A stretch of 64,000 nucleotides of DNA from positions 243 to 64,242 of the forward strand of contig PLZV01000012.1 in assembly GCA_003152315.1 (NCBI GenBank), given 5' to 3'. The notes below the pieces were generated by a model. The model was not told the DNA's origin and did no database searches. It saw nothing but the letters and a program-made list of their open reading frames with translations. Of the stretch, positions 42,684 through 51,474 are shown piece by piece. The position numbers and the translations under genes are program-made. Each line of letters begins with the position of its first letter. The first letter of the stretch is position 1. The stretch comes from Verrucomicrobiota bacterium (GTDB lineage Bacteria > Verrucomicrobiota > Verrucomicrobiia > Palsa-1439).

Positions 42684-43760
42684 ATGATCAAGATCACCAG
42701 ATTCCTCGCCATCTTCCTTGCCTTGGTCTGCCTGACGCGAACCGTATTGGCGTGGGATGCCGAAGGGCACATGGTCGTGGCGCAAATCGCCTACAATCAT
42801 CTCGACTCCGCCGTAAAGGCCAAATGCGATGCGCTCATTGCGATACCAGTCTATCACTCGACTTCGGCGAACAGCAATTTTGTGACCGCTGCCTGCTGGG
42901 CGGACGATATAAAAAGTTTCACGTCGGCGTACAGCGACTCGCACTATATTGATATAGGCATCAGTCTCGATGGCTTTCCGACCAACGGCGTTGTCAACGA
43001 CCCATCCAATGTCGTCGTGGCTATCCGATCTTCCATTACCATCTTGCAAGACCCAACTCAGAGTCTCAGCAACCAGGCCGTCGCCTTGCGCTTTCTGATC
43101 CACTTCTGCGGCGACATTACGCAGCCCCTCCATTGTTCCACTGGTGTTACCACGAACATGCCGGCCGGGGATGCCGGTGGCAATAACTTCAACCTCACGG
43201 GTACGTGGAGTGAGCTCCACGCCCTTTGGGACGCGGGCGGTGGCTATCTCTCCGATTCCGTCACGCGGCCGTTCACGCCCGCCAGCCAGGCCATCATTGT
43301 CAATAAGGCCGCCGCCGTCGAAGCCGCCTACACGTATAGCGCCAGTGTCGGCTCGATTCCCGACCCGATGCCGTGGGCCCTGGAAGGCCGGGGACTTGCC
43401 GCGACCATATCCTATGTTGGGATCACCAACGGCACCTCTCCCACGGCCAGTTACACCAATACCGCCCAGTCCACCACCATCCAGCGCATGGCCATCGGCG
43501 GCCAACGCCTCACCAAGTTGCTCAGCACCATCTACGTGACCAACGTCCCTCCCTTGATCTCGGCGACCATCACCAATAACAATTTCGGTCTTTCGTGGGG
43601 TGCCGTCACGGGCCGAATCTATCGCGTTCAATGGAAGCAACAGCCCACTGATCTCGCGTGGGTCGACCAGACCGATATCACGGTTTCGAATACCTCGATT
43701 ACGTTCACCGACCCGGTCCTGCAACCCCAGCGCTTTTACCGTGTCATCGTGGTGAACTAA
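42684..43760 (+). CDS. Secreted S1/P1-type nuclease
   Basis: 358 residues from ATG at 42684. Signal peptide ITRFLAIFLALVCLTRTVLA, giving a mature N-terminus A-W-D-A-E-G-H whose Trp provides the trinuclear zinc site. Further ligands are in A-A-C-W-A-D-D-I, H-Y-I-D-I, H-F-C-G-D-I-T-Q-P-L-H and G-N-N-F-N...S-E-L-H-A-L-W-D. A C-terminal extension of about 80 residues (F-G-L-S-W-G-A-V-T-G-R-I-Y-R-V-Q-W) is a beta-sandwich typical of exported verrucomicrobial proteins. It degrades single-stranded nucleic acids, probably for phosphate or nucleoside scavenging. Confidence 0.92.
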   Translation: MIKITRFLAIFLALVCLTRTVLAWDAEGHMVVAQIAYNHLDSAVKAKCDALIAIPVYHSTSANSNFVTAACWADDIKSFTSAYSDSHYIDIGISLDGFPTNGVVNDPSNVVVAIRSSITILQDPTQSLSNQAVALRFLIHFCGDITQPLHCSTGVTTNMPAGDAGGNNFNLTGTWSELHALWDAGGGYLSDSVTRPFTPASQAIIVNKAAAVEAAYTYSASVGSIPDPMPWALEGRGLAATISYVGITNGTSPTASYTNTAQSTTIQRMAIGGQRLTKLLSTIYVTNVPPLISATITNNNFGLSWGAVTGRIYRVQWKQQPTDLAWVDQTDITVSNTSITFTDPVLQPQRFYRVIVVN

Positions 43761-43963
43761 ACCCGCCGCCCCGAAGACCACACTTAACTCGCCTTTGAGC
43801 GAGTGTTCTACTGGCTCCAGAGTCCGTTGCGAGAGTTGGTGTTTTCCCCGTTTGTACAGTCGTTTGAAATGGCGGTGTTGGTTCAGCGAGCCCAATGCCT
43901 GCCATGGAACAGACACCTATACTAACCAACCGCCTGCGGAAGCAGGCACAGTGAGGAGAAGCC

Positions 43964-44560
43964 ATGAAGAATTCCCACGTTCCCAGCCCTGCACACAGAA
44001 TCACATTCATCTCGACCTTCACTCTGGATACGAGCAACTCCACGGCGGCCTACGGCCTCACCGGCCTCGGCGGCTGGTTCAGCGGCCTGACGACGGACGG
44101 CAATCCGGACGTCCTGCGCAATAACACGGCAAGTCCGATCCTTCTCCCTCCCTTTACCAATTTCCAACCAGGGCAACTGACGTTGAATATGTTTCAGACC
44201 ACGTATTCCGTAATCCGTTGGACCGCGCCTTCGACCGGACAGTTTAGTATCGTGGCCACATTTTCCGCCGTCAGTACGATCGGCGGTTCAACGGACGTGC
44301 ATGTTCAACGGAATGGGGTCTCGGTATTCGATTCATCCGTGTTGGGTTTCCCCAGCCCGACGTCCTATTCGGGAACTCTGAACCTCGTGTCAGGCGACCA
44401 TATCGATTTTGCCGTGGGCTTTGGGAGTAACGGGAACGATCATGAAGATACCACAGCCCTGGCCGCAACGATTGTGGCCGTGCCCGAACCAGGCACACTC
44501 GGTCTTGTGAGCGTAGCTCTCGGCTGTCTGCTCTCGCTCCGTTTCCTGAAGAGGAATTGA
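43964..44560 (+). CDS. PEP-CTERM protein lacking a visible signal peptide
   Basis: 198 residues. The C-terminus V-P-E-P-G-T-L-G-L-V-S-V-A-L-G-C-L-L-S-L-R-F-L-K-R-N is a clear PEP-CTERM sorting signal (PEP motif, helix, basic end). The start is well defined by GAGGAG 7 nt upstream of ATG, yet the N-terminus (MKNSHVPSPAHRITFISTFT) is polar and not a signal peptide, although PEP-CTERM substrates are normally exported. Either the N-terminus was lost or replaced, or export uses another route. Confidence 0.8.
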   Translation: MKNSHVPSPAHRITFISTFTLDTSNSTAAYGLTGLGGWFSGLTTDGNPDVLRNNTASPILLPPFTNFQPGQLTLNMFQTTYSVIRWTAPSTGQFSIVATFSAVSTIGGSTDVHVQRNGVSVFDSSVLGFPSPTSYSGTLNLVSGDHIDFAVGFGSNGNDHEDTTALAATIVAVPEPGTLGLVSVALGCLLSLRFLKRN

Positions 44561-44593
44561 CCGCCACATCGAAAGGACGGTCGGTCGGAGAAC

Positions 44594-45616
44594 TCAGTCC
44601 TTCTGCAGTGGGATCTGGTTCCGCGGGGCCACCTGCGCAAAATCCCCGGCGGGCGTACTGCTCGGAACGGGTCTGAATTGTTTCTTTTGGCGGTCGATGG
44701 GATGGAAGAGTCCGTCAAAAAAACCGCCAAACCAGGCCGGGATGCAACAACTCTCCTGGCGCGGTTGTCTCAAACGACACACGGACCGCAAGAAGTCCTT
44801 CACATAAAACCAAAGATAGGTGAGCGGTGCACGGTAGAGAACCCCGAGCCGTAGATACTTCGCAAAGGCCGCGCCCCGCGGCCGGCTCCAACGTCGGAAA
44901 TCATCTCGCAAGTGATGAAGCTCGCGGAACCCGAAATGGGTGACCTTGGCCTCGGGCGAGAAAAAGATGACGTAGCCCGCGAGGAGCATCCGTGCCGCAA
45001 GGTCCGATTCGTCGCCGCCATTGAATCGGCCACCCGCCGACAAACACGGATCAAAGCCCTGCACTCTCGTCAGCGCCTCGGCTCTCACCGCCATATTGGC
45101 ACCCATGCCCGTGTGAACGCGCTCCGGAATGCGGATGTAATCACGCAGGTGATAGACAAACCGTGGTTCGACCGTTCGTAGCGCAGGAATATAGCCCTTG
45201 GTCGGATCATAGGGTCCCGCCATCACGTCACCGAAGATGCAGCCAATCTTCGGATTCAACTCGAAGCCCGCCGCCATGGCGGTCAACCATCCCGAATCCG
45301 GTTCACAATCATCATCGGTCAGCGCCCCGTACTCCCCTTGTGCCACGCTTGCACCCAGGTTTAATCCGAGAGACTTCCCGATCGGTGGCGATTTCACGTA
45401 ACGGACGCGCGGATCCTGCGCGCACAACGGCGCCAGCGCCTTCGCGGTCAATTCATCAGTGCTTTGATCCACAATTACTAGTTCGATATTTGGGTAATCA
45501 TTCCTCAGAATTGCGTTTGCCGTGAGGACAACATTGTCGCCGCGGTTACGCGTGCAAATGATGACGGATATCAAACTGGCCACAGTGAGTGGATCCCTTC
45601 TTTCGTGCCAGGGCAA
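44594..45616 (-). CDS. Family 2 glycosyltransferase
   Basis: 340 residues of GT-A fold: V-I-I-C-T-R-N-R-G-D-N-V near 18, I-V-D-Q-S-T-D near 48, and the metal motif T-D-D-D-C-E-P near 98. H-T-G-M-G-A-N-M-A-V-R and G-G-D-E-S-D-L-A-A-R-M-L follow, as in rhamnosyl- or galactosyl-transferases of cell-surface polysaccharides. No transmembrane segment is evident. It diverges from proB across a 186-bp gap. Confidence 0.88.
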   Translation of the reverse strand: MPWHERRDPLTVASLISVIICTRNRGDNVVLTANAILRNDYPNIELVIVDQSTDELTAKALAPLCAQDPRVRYVKSPPIGKSLGLNLGASVAQGEYGALTDDDCEPDSGWLTAMAAGFELNPKIGCIFGDVMAGPYDPTKGYIPALRTVEPRFVYHLRDYIRIPERVHTGMGANMAVRAEALTRVQGFDPCLSAGGRFNGGDESDLAARMLLAGYVIFFSPEAKVTHFGFRELHHLRDDFRRWSRPRGAAFAKYLRLGVLYRAPLTYLWFYVKDFLRSVCRLRQPRQESCCIPAWFGGFFDGLFHPIDRQKKQFRPVPSSTPAGDFAQVAPRNQIPLQKD

Positions 45617-45802
45617 GGTTGACCCAATTTCGCGCCAGATACAACATTCACCTGAGCGTATTACTCGGATTCAAACGAATACATTACCCATTGATTACAT
45701 TGCCCTTCGATTCGAATGGGGTCCCGCCGGGAGTGGTACGTCCACGCGCACTCCCAGCCACTCGACACACTCCCCAAACTCTGGTAAGCATTTGTCGCTC
45801 TT

Positions 45803-46861
45803 ATGAACCTCCGCAAGGACATCCTCGGCAAGGTTAGCCGCATCGTGATCAAGCTCGGCACAGGCTTGCTCACGGATGCGCAGAACCGTCTTTCGTTGCC
45901 GCAGATCGAGCAGATCGTCGCACAACTTGCCGCGCTCCATGCGGCGAAGAAGCAGATCATCGTGGTTACCTCGGGGGCCATCGGCGCAGGGATGTCGGAA
46001 CTGGGAATCAAGCAGCGCCCGAAACGATTGGATGAACTCCAGGCGGCGGCGGCCATCGGCCAGAGCAAGTTGATGGCAATCTACGACCGCCTGTTCGGCA
46101 ACTCCGGCATTACTGTCGCGCAGGTGTTGCTCACGCACGATGATCTGCAGAACCGCGCGCGCCACCTCAACGCCCACAACACTCTCGCCACCTTGCTCAC
46201 CCGCGGGGCCGTCCCCGTCATCAACGAGAATGACACCGTCGCGGTGGACGAAATCAAATTCGGCGACAACGACCGTCTCGGCGCGTTGACTGCCACCCTC
46301 ATCGACGCGGATCTGCTCATCATCCTCTCGCACGTGGAGGGATTGTTGGACGAACAAAAGCGCGTCGTGGCTACCGTCTCTGAGATACGCGAAGTCGAAT
46401 CGCTGGCGCGTGGCACGGACCGTTCGACCAGCGTTGGCGGCATGAGATCGAAGATCGAGGCCGCGAAGATCGCCACCCGCGCCGGTATCCCCCTCGTGAT
46501 CGCGAATGGCAATCGCGCGAATGTCGTGCGGGACGTGCTGGCCGGCGAGGAAGTCGGGACGATCTTTCTGCCGCACGTCGACAAGTTGGCCAGTCGCAAG
46601 CGCTGGATTGCGTTTTTCCAATACCCTGCGGGCACGGTGGTTGTGGATGAAGGCGCGAAGCAGGCGCTCTGTGCAAACGGTAAGAGCCTGCTGGCCAAGG
46701 GTATCGTCTCGACGGAAGGAGAGTTCGCGGAAGGCGACGTCGTCAGTATCTGCGACGAAAATCAGGTTGAATTTGCGCGCGGCCTGGCGAAGGTTGGCGG
46801 CATCCTAATCAAGTCAGCCACTGGTGTGGTGATTCATCGGGATGACATGGTAATTCTCTAA
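45803..46861 (+). CDS. proB: Glutamate 5-kinase
   Basis: 352 residues. Amino-acid kinase fold: V-I-K-L-G-T-G-L-L near 15, V-V-T-S-G-A-I-G-A-G near 52, N-E-N-D-T-V near 145, G-D-N-D-R-L-G near 160. A C-terminal PUA domain from about 270. First step of proline synthesis, feedback-inhibited by proline in the family. The proA ATG follows directly after its TAA. Confidence 0.95.
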   Translation: MNLRKDILGKVSRIVIKLGTGLLTDAQNRLSLPQIEQIVAQLAALHAAKKQIIVVTSGAIGAGMSELGIKQRPKRLDELQAAAAIGQSKLMAIYDRLFGNSGITVAQVLLTHDDLQNRARHLNAHNTLATLLTRGAVPVINENDTVAVDEIKFGDNDRLGALTATLIDADLLIILSHVEGLLDEQKRVVATVSEIREVESLARGTDRSTSVGGMRSKIEAAKIATRAGIPLVIANGNRANVVRDVLAGEEVGTIFLPHVDKLASRKRWIAFFQYPAGTVVVDEGAKQALCANGKSLLAKGIVSTEGEFAEGDVVSICDENQVEFARGLAKVGGILIKSATGVVIHRDDMVIL

Positions 46862-48106
46862 ATGGATTTGAAACAACAAATGCGATTGCTGGCCGAACGT
46901 TCGCGCGATGCGTCGCGAGCGTTGGCCAGGCTCGACTCGGAACAGAAGAACTCGCTGCTTCGCGCCATGGCCGACGGGATCGAAAAGTCCGCCGACCGCA
47001 TCCAGCCCGCCAATGCCAAGGACCTCGAAGCGGGGAAGAAGGCGGGACTTACCTCGGCCATGCTCGATCGTTTGACCCTCACCGATAAGCGCATCAGCGA
47101 AATGGCCGAAGGAGTGCGCGAGGTTGCCGCATTGCCTGACCCCGTTGGCAAAACCATCAGCGAGTGGACGCGCCCGAACGGTATCCGCATCCAGAAAGTG
47201 CGCGTGCCGATCGGTGTCATCCTGATCATTTACGAGTCGCGCCCGAATGTCACCGCGGACGCCGGCTGCCTCTGCTTCAAGACGGGCAACGCCGTGATCC
47301 TGCGCGGCGGTTCGGAGGCCATCCATAGCAATCTGGCCATCGCCGAGGCGATGAACGTCCCCGGCCTGCCGCCGAACAGCATTACCGTCGTGCCCACGAC
47401 CGACCGCGCGGCTATCGACGAATTGCTGCAACTCGACGACTTGGTCAACCTCTGTATCCCGCGCGGTGGGGAAGGGCTCATCCGTGCCGTCGCGGAAAAA
47501 TCGCGCATTCCCGTCATCAAACACTACAAAGGCGTCTGCCACGTGTACGTCGACCGCGATGCCGATTTCGACATGGCGGAAGAAATCGTCGTGAACGCCA
47601 AGTGTCAGCGTCCCAGCGTCTGCAACGCCATCGAGACGCTGCTCATCGACGAGAAAATAGCCGACCAATTCCTGCCGCGCGTCGCGAAGGCTCTCGCCGA
47701 GAAGAAAGTCGAGCTGCGTGGCGATGACCGGACACGTCAGCTCGTCCCATCCGCCAAGCCGGCCACAGAAGACGACTGGTACGCCGAATACCTCGATCTC
47801 ATCCTGGCCGTGCGCGTCATCAACGGCGTGGACGAAGCCATCGATCACATCACGAAATACGGCTCCGCCCACAGCGACGCCATCGTCACTCGCAACAAGG
47901 CGACAGCGGAAAAATTCCTCCGCGAAGTAGACAGCTCCAGCGTGTTCTGGAACGCCAGCACCCGGCTTGCCGATGGCGGCCAATATGGTTTCGGCGCCGA
48001 AATCGGCATCTCCACCGACAAGCTCCACGCCCGCGGCCCCATGGGCCTGGAGGAATTGACCAGCTACAAGTTTGTAGTCGTCGGCGACGGCCAGTTGCGC
48101 GAATGA
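46862..48106 (+). CDS. proA: Glutamate-5-semialdehyde dehydrogenase (gamma-glutamyl phosphate reductase)
   Basis: 414 residues, aldehyde-dehydrogenase fold. Y-E-S-R-P-N-V-T-A-D-A near 123, catalytic Cys in N-A-K-C-Q-R-P-S-V-C-N-A near 244, and N-A-S-T-R-L-A-D-G near 358. It reduces the ProB product; the two enzymes act as a complex in many bacteria. Its stop overlaps the next gene by 4 bp. Confidence 0.95.
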   Translation: MDLKQQMRLLAERSRDASRALARLDSEQKNSLLRAMADGIEKSADRIQPANAKDLEAGKKAGLTSAMLDRLTLTDKRISEMAEGVREVAALPDPVGKTISEWTRPNGIRIQKVRVPIGVILIIYESRPNVTADAGCLCFKTGNAVILRGGSEAIHSNLAIAEAMNVPGLPPNSITVVPTTDRAAIDELLQLDDLVNLCIPRGGEGLIRAVAEKSRIPVIKHYKGVCHVYVDRDADFDMAEEIVVNAKCQRPSVCNAIETLLIDEKIADQFLPRVAKALAEKKVELRGDDRTRQLVPSAKPATEDDWYAEYLDLILAVRVINGVDEAIDHITKYGSAHSDAIVTRNKATAEKFLREVDSSSVFWNASTRLADGGQYGFGAEIGISTDKLHARGPMGLEELTSYKFVVVGDGQLRE

Positions 48107-49422
48107 CGACTGAAGTCACAGCACTGCAGCGGGCGCAATACGTCCGCGACCAAATGCCCGCGCATGGGATGTTTGCCGGCGCGACATGGCGCATCTCCCC
48201 AGAGGCCTTTCCGCTCTCGCAAGAACTCGTCACAAAGTTGGAAGCGCTTGGCCCGCAATTGCTGGCCTTCTACCGCGCCTGCAATGTGCTGTACCGCCAC
48301 AGCGTGCAGGGCAAGTTGCCGCATTGGATCGCGGAGTATCTCGACACGGGCAAGCCGAAGGAACTCATCGAATTATCGCGGCGCGACCGTTTCAAGGGTC
48401 ACGTCCCGCGCGTGATCCGCCCGGACGTGATTCTCAGTAACGACCATTTCTTCATCACCGAACTCGATTCCGTGCCCGGTGGGATTGGCCTAACAGGCTG
48501 GCTCGGTAAAACATATACGGAGCTGGGCGACACGGTGGTGGGGGGTGCACACGGGATGATGGAAGGTTTCGATGCGATGCTGCGCGCGGAAGCGAAAAGC
48601 GAGAAACCGCTGGCGGTCGTCGTGGTGTCGGACGAAGCAGCGGCGTATCGACCCGAGATGGAATGGCTCGGCCAGCAAATCGGCTTCCGCGTCATGCGAC
48701 CCGAGGAATTGGTGACTCTGGACAAAACGGCGGTCGTCTATCGTTTCTTCGAATTATTCGATTTGCCGAACATCCCCAACGCGAATCTGCTGACAGAGGC
48801 CGCTGCCCACGCGCAGGTAGCGGTGACACCGCCCTTCAAGCCCCAGCTCGAAGAGAAAATGTTGTTCGCATTTCTCTGGATGGAACAGTTGCGGCCGTTC
48901 TGGCGCGAACAACTCGGCGAGGACAAACTGGCCGCCTTGCGCCAAATCTTCCCGTATACGTGGATCGTTGACCCGACGCCATTGCCGCCGCACGCCGTGA
49001 TTCCCGAACTTGGCATTCACGACTGGCGCGAGATGGCAAAGTTCTCGCAGAAGCAACGCGAGCTGGTCCTGAAAATCTCCGGCTTCAGCGAAGAGGCCTG
49101 GGGTAGCCGCGGCGTGCACGTGGGTCACGACCTGCCCGCCGCCGAATGGGCCGAAGCCATCGACCAGGCATTGAATGGCTTTGCGGCGCACCCCTTTATC
49201 CTGCAGCGCTTTGAAAAGTCGAAGCTCTTCGAGGCACAGTATGTCGACTTTGACGCGAATGAAGCGCGGACGTTTGGCGCACGGGTGCGGCTCTGCCCCT
49301 ACTACTTCGTGGTCGGCGACGACGCAAAGCTCGGCGGCATCCTGGTCACGGTTTGCCCTGCTGATAAGAAGATCCTCCACGGCATGCCTGACGCCGTCAT
49401 GGCGCCGTGCCGCGTCCAGTAG
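48103..49422 (+). CDS. ATP-grasp-like protein of unknown function, coupled to proBA
   Basis: 439 residues; the ATG overlaps the proA TGA. Conserved-looking blocks are R-P-D-V-I-L-S-N-D-H-F-F-I-T-E-L-D-S-V-P-G-G-I-G near 108-131, S-R-G-V-H-V-G-H-D near 328, P-F-I-L-Q-R-F-E-K near 360 and L-C-P-Y-Y-F-V-V-G near 392. The E-L-D-S-x-P-G-G segment and the late 'Q-x-F-x-x-x-x' strand recall circularly permuted ATP-grasp ligases such as glutathionylspermidine synthase-like enzymes. The assignment is an inference and no substrate can be proposed beyond an amino-acid-like ligand suggested by the operon. Confidence 0.6.
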   Translation: MTTEVTALQRAQYVRDQMPAHGMFAGATWRISPEAFPLSQELVTKLEALGPQLLAFYRACNVLYRHSVQGKLPHWIAEYLDTGKPKELIELSRRDRFKGHVPRVIRPDVILSNDHFFITELDSVPGGIGLTGWLGKTYTELGDTVVGGAHGMMEGFDAMLRAEAKSEKPLAVVVVSDEAAAYRPEMEWLGQQIGFRVMRPEELVTLDKTAVVYRFFELFDLPNIPNANLLTEAAAHAQVAVTPPFKPQLEEKMLFAFLWMEQLRPFWREQLGEDKLAALRQIFPYTWIVDPTPLPPHAVIPELGIHDWREMAKFSQKQRELVLKISGFSEEAWGSRGVHVGHDLPAAEWAEAIDQALNGFAAHPFILQRFEKSKLFEAQYVDFDANEARTFGARVRLCPYYFVVGDDAKLGGILVTVCPADKKILHGMPDAVMAPCRVQ

Positions 49423-49438
49423 CCTGCAGGGCTTGCTC

Positions 49439-49468
49439 TTGACGCTCAACCGACTGCTGGTGTAGCTT
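49439..49468 (+). promoter_or_regulatory. Likely sigma-70 promoter of tRNA-Gly
   Basis: TTGACG (49439-49444) and TAGCTT (49463-49468) with an 18-bp spacer; the predicted start is about 10 bp before the mature tRNA 5' end. Confidence 0.5.
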
Positions 49469-49484
49469 GGCGCACGCATTCGAT

Positions 49485-49558
49485 GCGGGCGTAGCATAGT
49501 GGTAATGCGCCAGCCTTCCAAGCTGGTGAGGTGGGTTCGATTCCCATCGCCCGCTCCA
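49485..49558 (+). tRNA. tRNA-Gly (anticodon TCC)
   Basis: Acceptor GCGGGCG pairs with CGCCCGC, anticodon arm CCAGC-CTTCCAA-GCTGG gives TCC, the T-loop is TTCGATT, and TCCA with encoded CCA ends the gene. It reads GGA codons. A tyrosine recombinase gene begins 76 bp downstream in the same orientation, so the 3' half of this tRNA is the likely attachment site of an integrated element. Confidence 0.95.
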
Positions 49559-49633
49559 TATTTCCTGGTGAATACGCAAATATAAGTTTTTGCGTGACAA
49601 AACCGTGACAAACTTGGTAGTCTGGGGCGTGCG

Positions 49634-50851
49634 ATGAAGCGCTCGTTCCTAGTCAGCGTTGGATCGGTCAAGATTCCAGTCTACGGACTCTCCAGTGGCC
49701 GATGGTGCATCAGCTTCTACCAAGACGGGCAGCGCCGCAGGGAGACGCGCTCCACGCGCGAGGAAGCCACCAAACGAGCGGTAGAAGTCGCGACCGCCAT
49801 CCACAGTCAGAAAGCCTCTGGCCTCACCCTGACGGGCGCAGACCGCGATTCCTATGCACGCTCCCTTGAGGTGCTTAAACCCTTTGGAGTGACGCTCCAT
49901 GACGCCCTGGAAGCTTACACCAAAGCAAGACACAAGCTCCAAAAGGCGTCATTGAACGAGGCGGTGGATTTCTACCTGCGGCATCACCCGACGAACCTGC
50001 CAGCCAAGACGGTCAAGGAAGTTGCGGACGAATTGCTGTCAGCAAAGCGGCAGGACGGCGTAAGCGCCGCTTACCTGAAAGACCTAAATACACGGCTCCC
50101 GCATATCGCCGCTGCATTCTCAGGCCCTATCGGGCTAGTTTCACAAGGTCAGCTTGAGAACTGGCTGCGGTCGCTGCCATGCGCTTTGCGCTCACGAAAC
50201 AATTACAGGAGCCTTGTTGTGACGCTCTGGCGGTTTGCGCGGCAGCGCGGCTATCTCTTGCGTGATCGCTCCACGGAAGCCGACACGCTGCCCCGCGCAA
50301 AGGATAACGGCGGGGAGATCGAGATATTCCGCTCCATAGACTTCGCGAAGCTGATCGCCAAGGCGGATTCGAACTTGGTGCCATTCCTTGCCATCGGTGC
50401 CTTTACGGGGCTTCGCCATGCGGAGCTTCTGCGCTTGGAATGGGAGGATGTTCGCTTTGCCCAAGGGTTTATTGAGGTCAAGGCGAAGAAGGCCAAGACC
50501 GCGCAACGCCGCCTTGTGCCCATCCAGCCAAATTTGCAGGCGTGGCTTGCCCCATACCGTGCGAAAACGGGGCCAGTCTGCGTCTGGTCCCGCATCGGAC
50601 GCAAGGCGTCCGTGCTGGCGAAGGAGCTTGGCATCCGCTGGCCGAGCAACGGCTTGCGGCATTCATATGCGACGTACCGACTGGCACAATGCCAGGATGC
50701 GGCGAAAGTCGCGCTCGAAATGGGCAACACACCGAGCATGGTGTTTCGGCACTACAGGGAATTGGTGACGCCGAAAGAAGCGGCAGCGTGGTGGAGCGTC
50801 TCCCCGAAGCGGGCGGCAAACGTGGTGCTATTGGGGACACCATTCCTTTAA
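49634..50851 (+). CDS. Tyrosine recombinase (integrase) next to tRNA-Gly
   Basis: 405 residues. N-terminal Arm/SAM-like region, core-binding domain around 105-210, then the catalytic domain with R261 in T-G-L-R-H-A-E-L, a Lys in the K-A-K-K-A-K strand near 284, box II P-S-N-G-L-R-H-S-Y-A-T with R342, and Y374 in F-R-H-Y-R-E-L. The first His of box II is Asn and the late His/Trp position is also Asn (M-G-N-T-P), a variant common in this subgroup. Such enzymes integrate islands at tRNA 3' ends. No excisionase or attR was seen in the window. Confidence 0.9.
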   Translation: MKRSFLVSVGSVKIPVYGLSSGRWCISFYQDGQRRRETRSTREEATKRAVEVATAIHSQKASGLTLTGADRDSYARSLEVLKPFGVTLHDALEAYTKARHKLQKASLNEAVDFYLRHHPTNLPAKTVKEVADELLSAKRQDGVSAAYLKDLNTRLPHIAAAFSGPIGLVSQGQLENWLRSLPCALRSRNNYRSLVVTLWRFARQRGYLLRDRSTEADTLPRAKDNGGEIEIFRSIDFAKLIAKADSNLVPFLAIGAFTGLRHAELLRLEWEDVRFAQGFIEVKAKKAKTAQRRLVPIQPNLQAWLAPYRAKTGPVCVWSRIGRKASVLAKELGIRWPSNGLRHSYATYRLAQCQDAAKVALEMGNTPSMVFRHYRELVTPKEAAAWWSVSPKRAANVVLLGTPFL

Positions 50852-51474
50852 GATCAGCTGACCTCATGCCATAGCGAGAACCATCTGAATCAATGAATAA
50901 CAAGAACTCAGCGGGTTTGGGGATCTTGCCCATGCGAAGCTGTGCGTGGGCCCACTTGTACTAAAATAATAAGGTTCTCGGAACGACACAACGCGAAATA
51001 TCGTTTTACCGCAACGGTTTCCTCTTGCAACCGGAAATCCGTTCCACTATGAACGCGATGTTCTTTCGGTGATGTTGTCGGTGTGGGACTTCGGTTGTTC
51101 TTGCTAAGGCGGCAAGAACAACAGAGCGAGGCTAGGTCCAAAACGAACAACACGCGAGCCTGTCTTCAGTTCGTAGCCGCTACCTTTAAGCAATCCCTGC
51201 GTCTGCAAATCCTGACGTTTTCTCATCCGGAACTTAATTCCCCGCAGATGTTCTATGGTCACAAGCTGATGTCGCATCTTTTCTGTGACGACCGTTGCAG
51301 GGTGCTTGATCTTTGGACTTTCCAGTGCACCAACACTCTTGATGGATTCATCCGATGGTCAGGATGGGCCGGCGAGTCAGGGATGGCCCACCGGTCGGCG
51401 GCGGGAAGAGCGTCTACTGACGGTATTATAAATCCCCTAACTTGGACTTTGGTCAACTGATGAATGGAGGCGGC
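50852..51474. other. Gene-free interval between the integrase and the secreted cluster
   Basis: About 620 bp with no coding frame I can support; codon use of the small ORFs present does not resemble neighbouring genes. A possible -10 (TATTATAAA, about 51424) and a GGAGG ribosome site at 51467 precede the next gene. No copy of the tRNA-Gly 3' end was found here. Confidence 0.5.

Noticed and set aside
42678-43916. 412-residue minus-strand frame opposite the S1/P1 nuclease
   Set aside because: The plus-strand nuclease has a signal peptide and all metal ligands; the antisense frame is Arg/Gly/Asp-rich low-information sequence.
51083-51460. 125-residue frame between the integrase and the LamG gene
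   Set aside because: Composition is unlike a protein, there is no ribosome site, and it overlaps the promoter region of the next gene.
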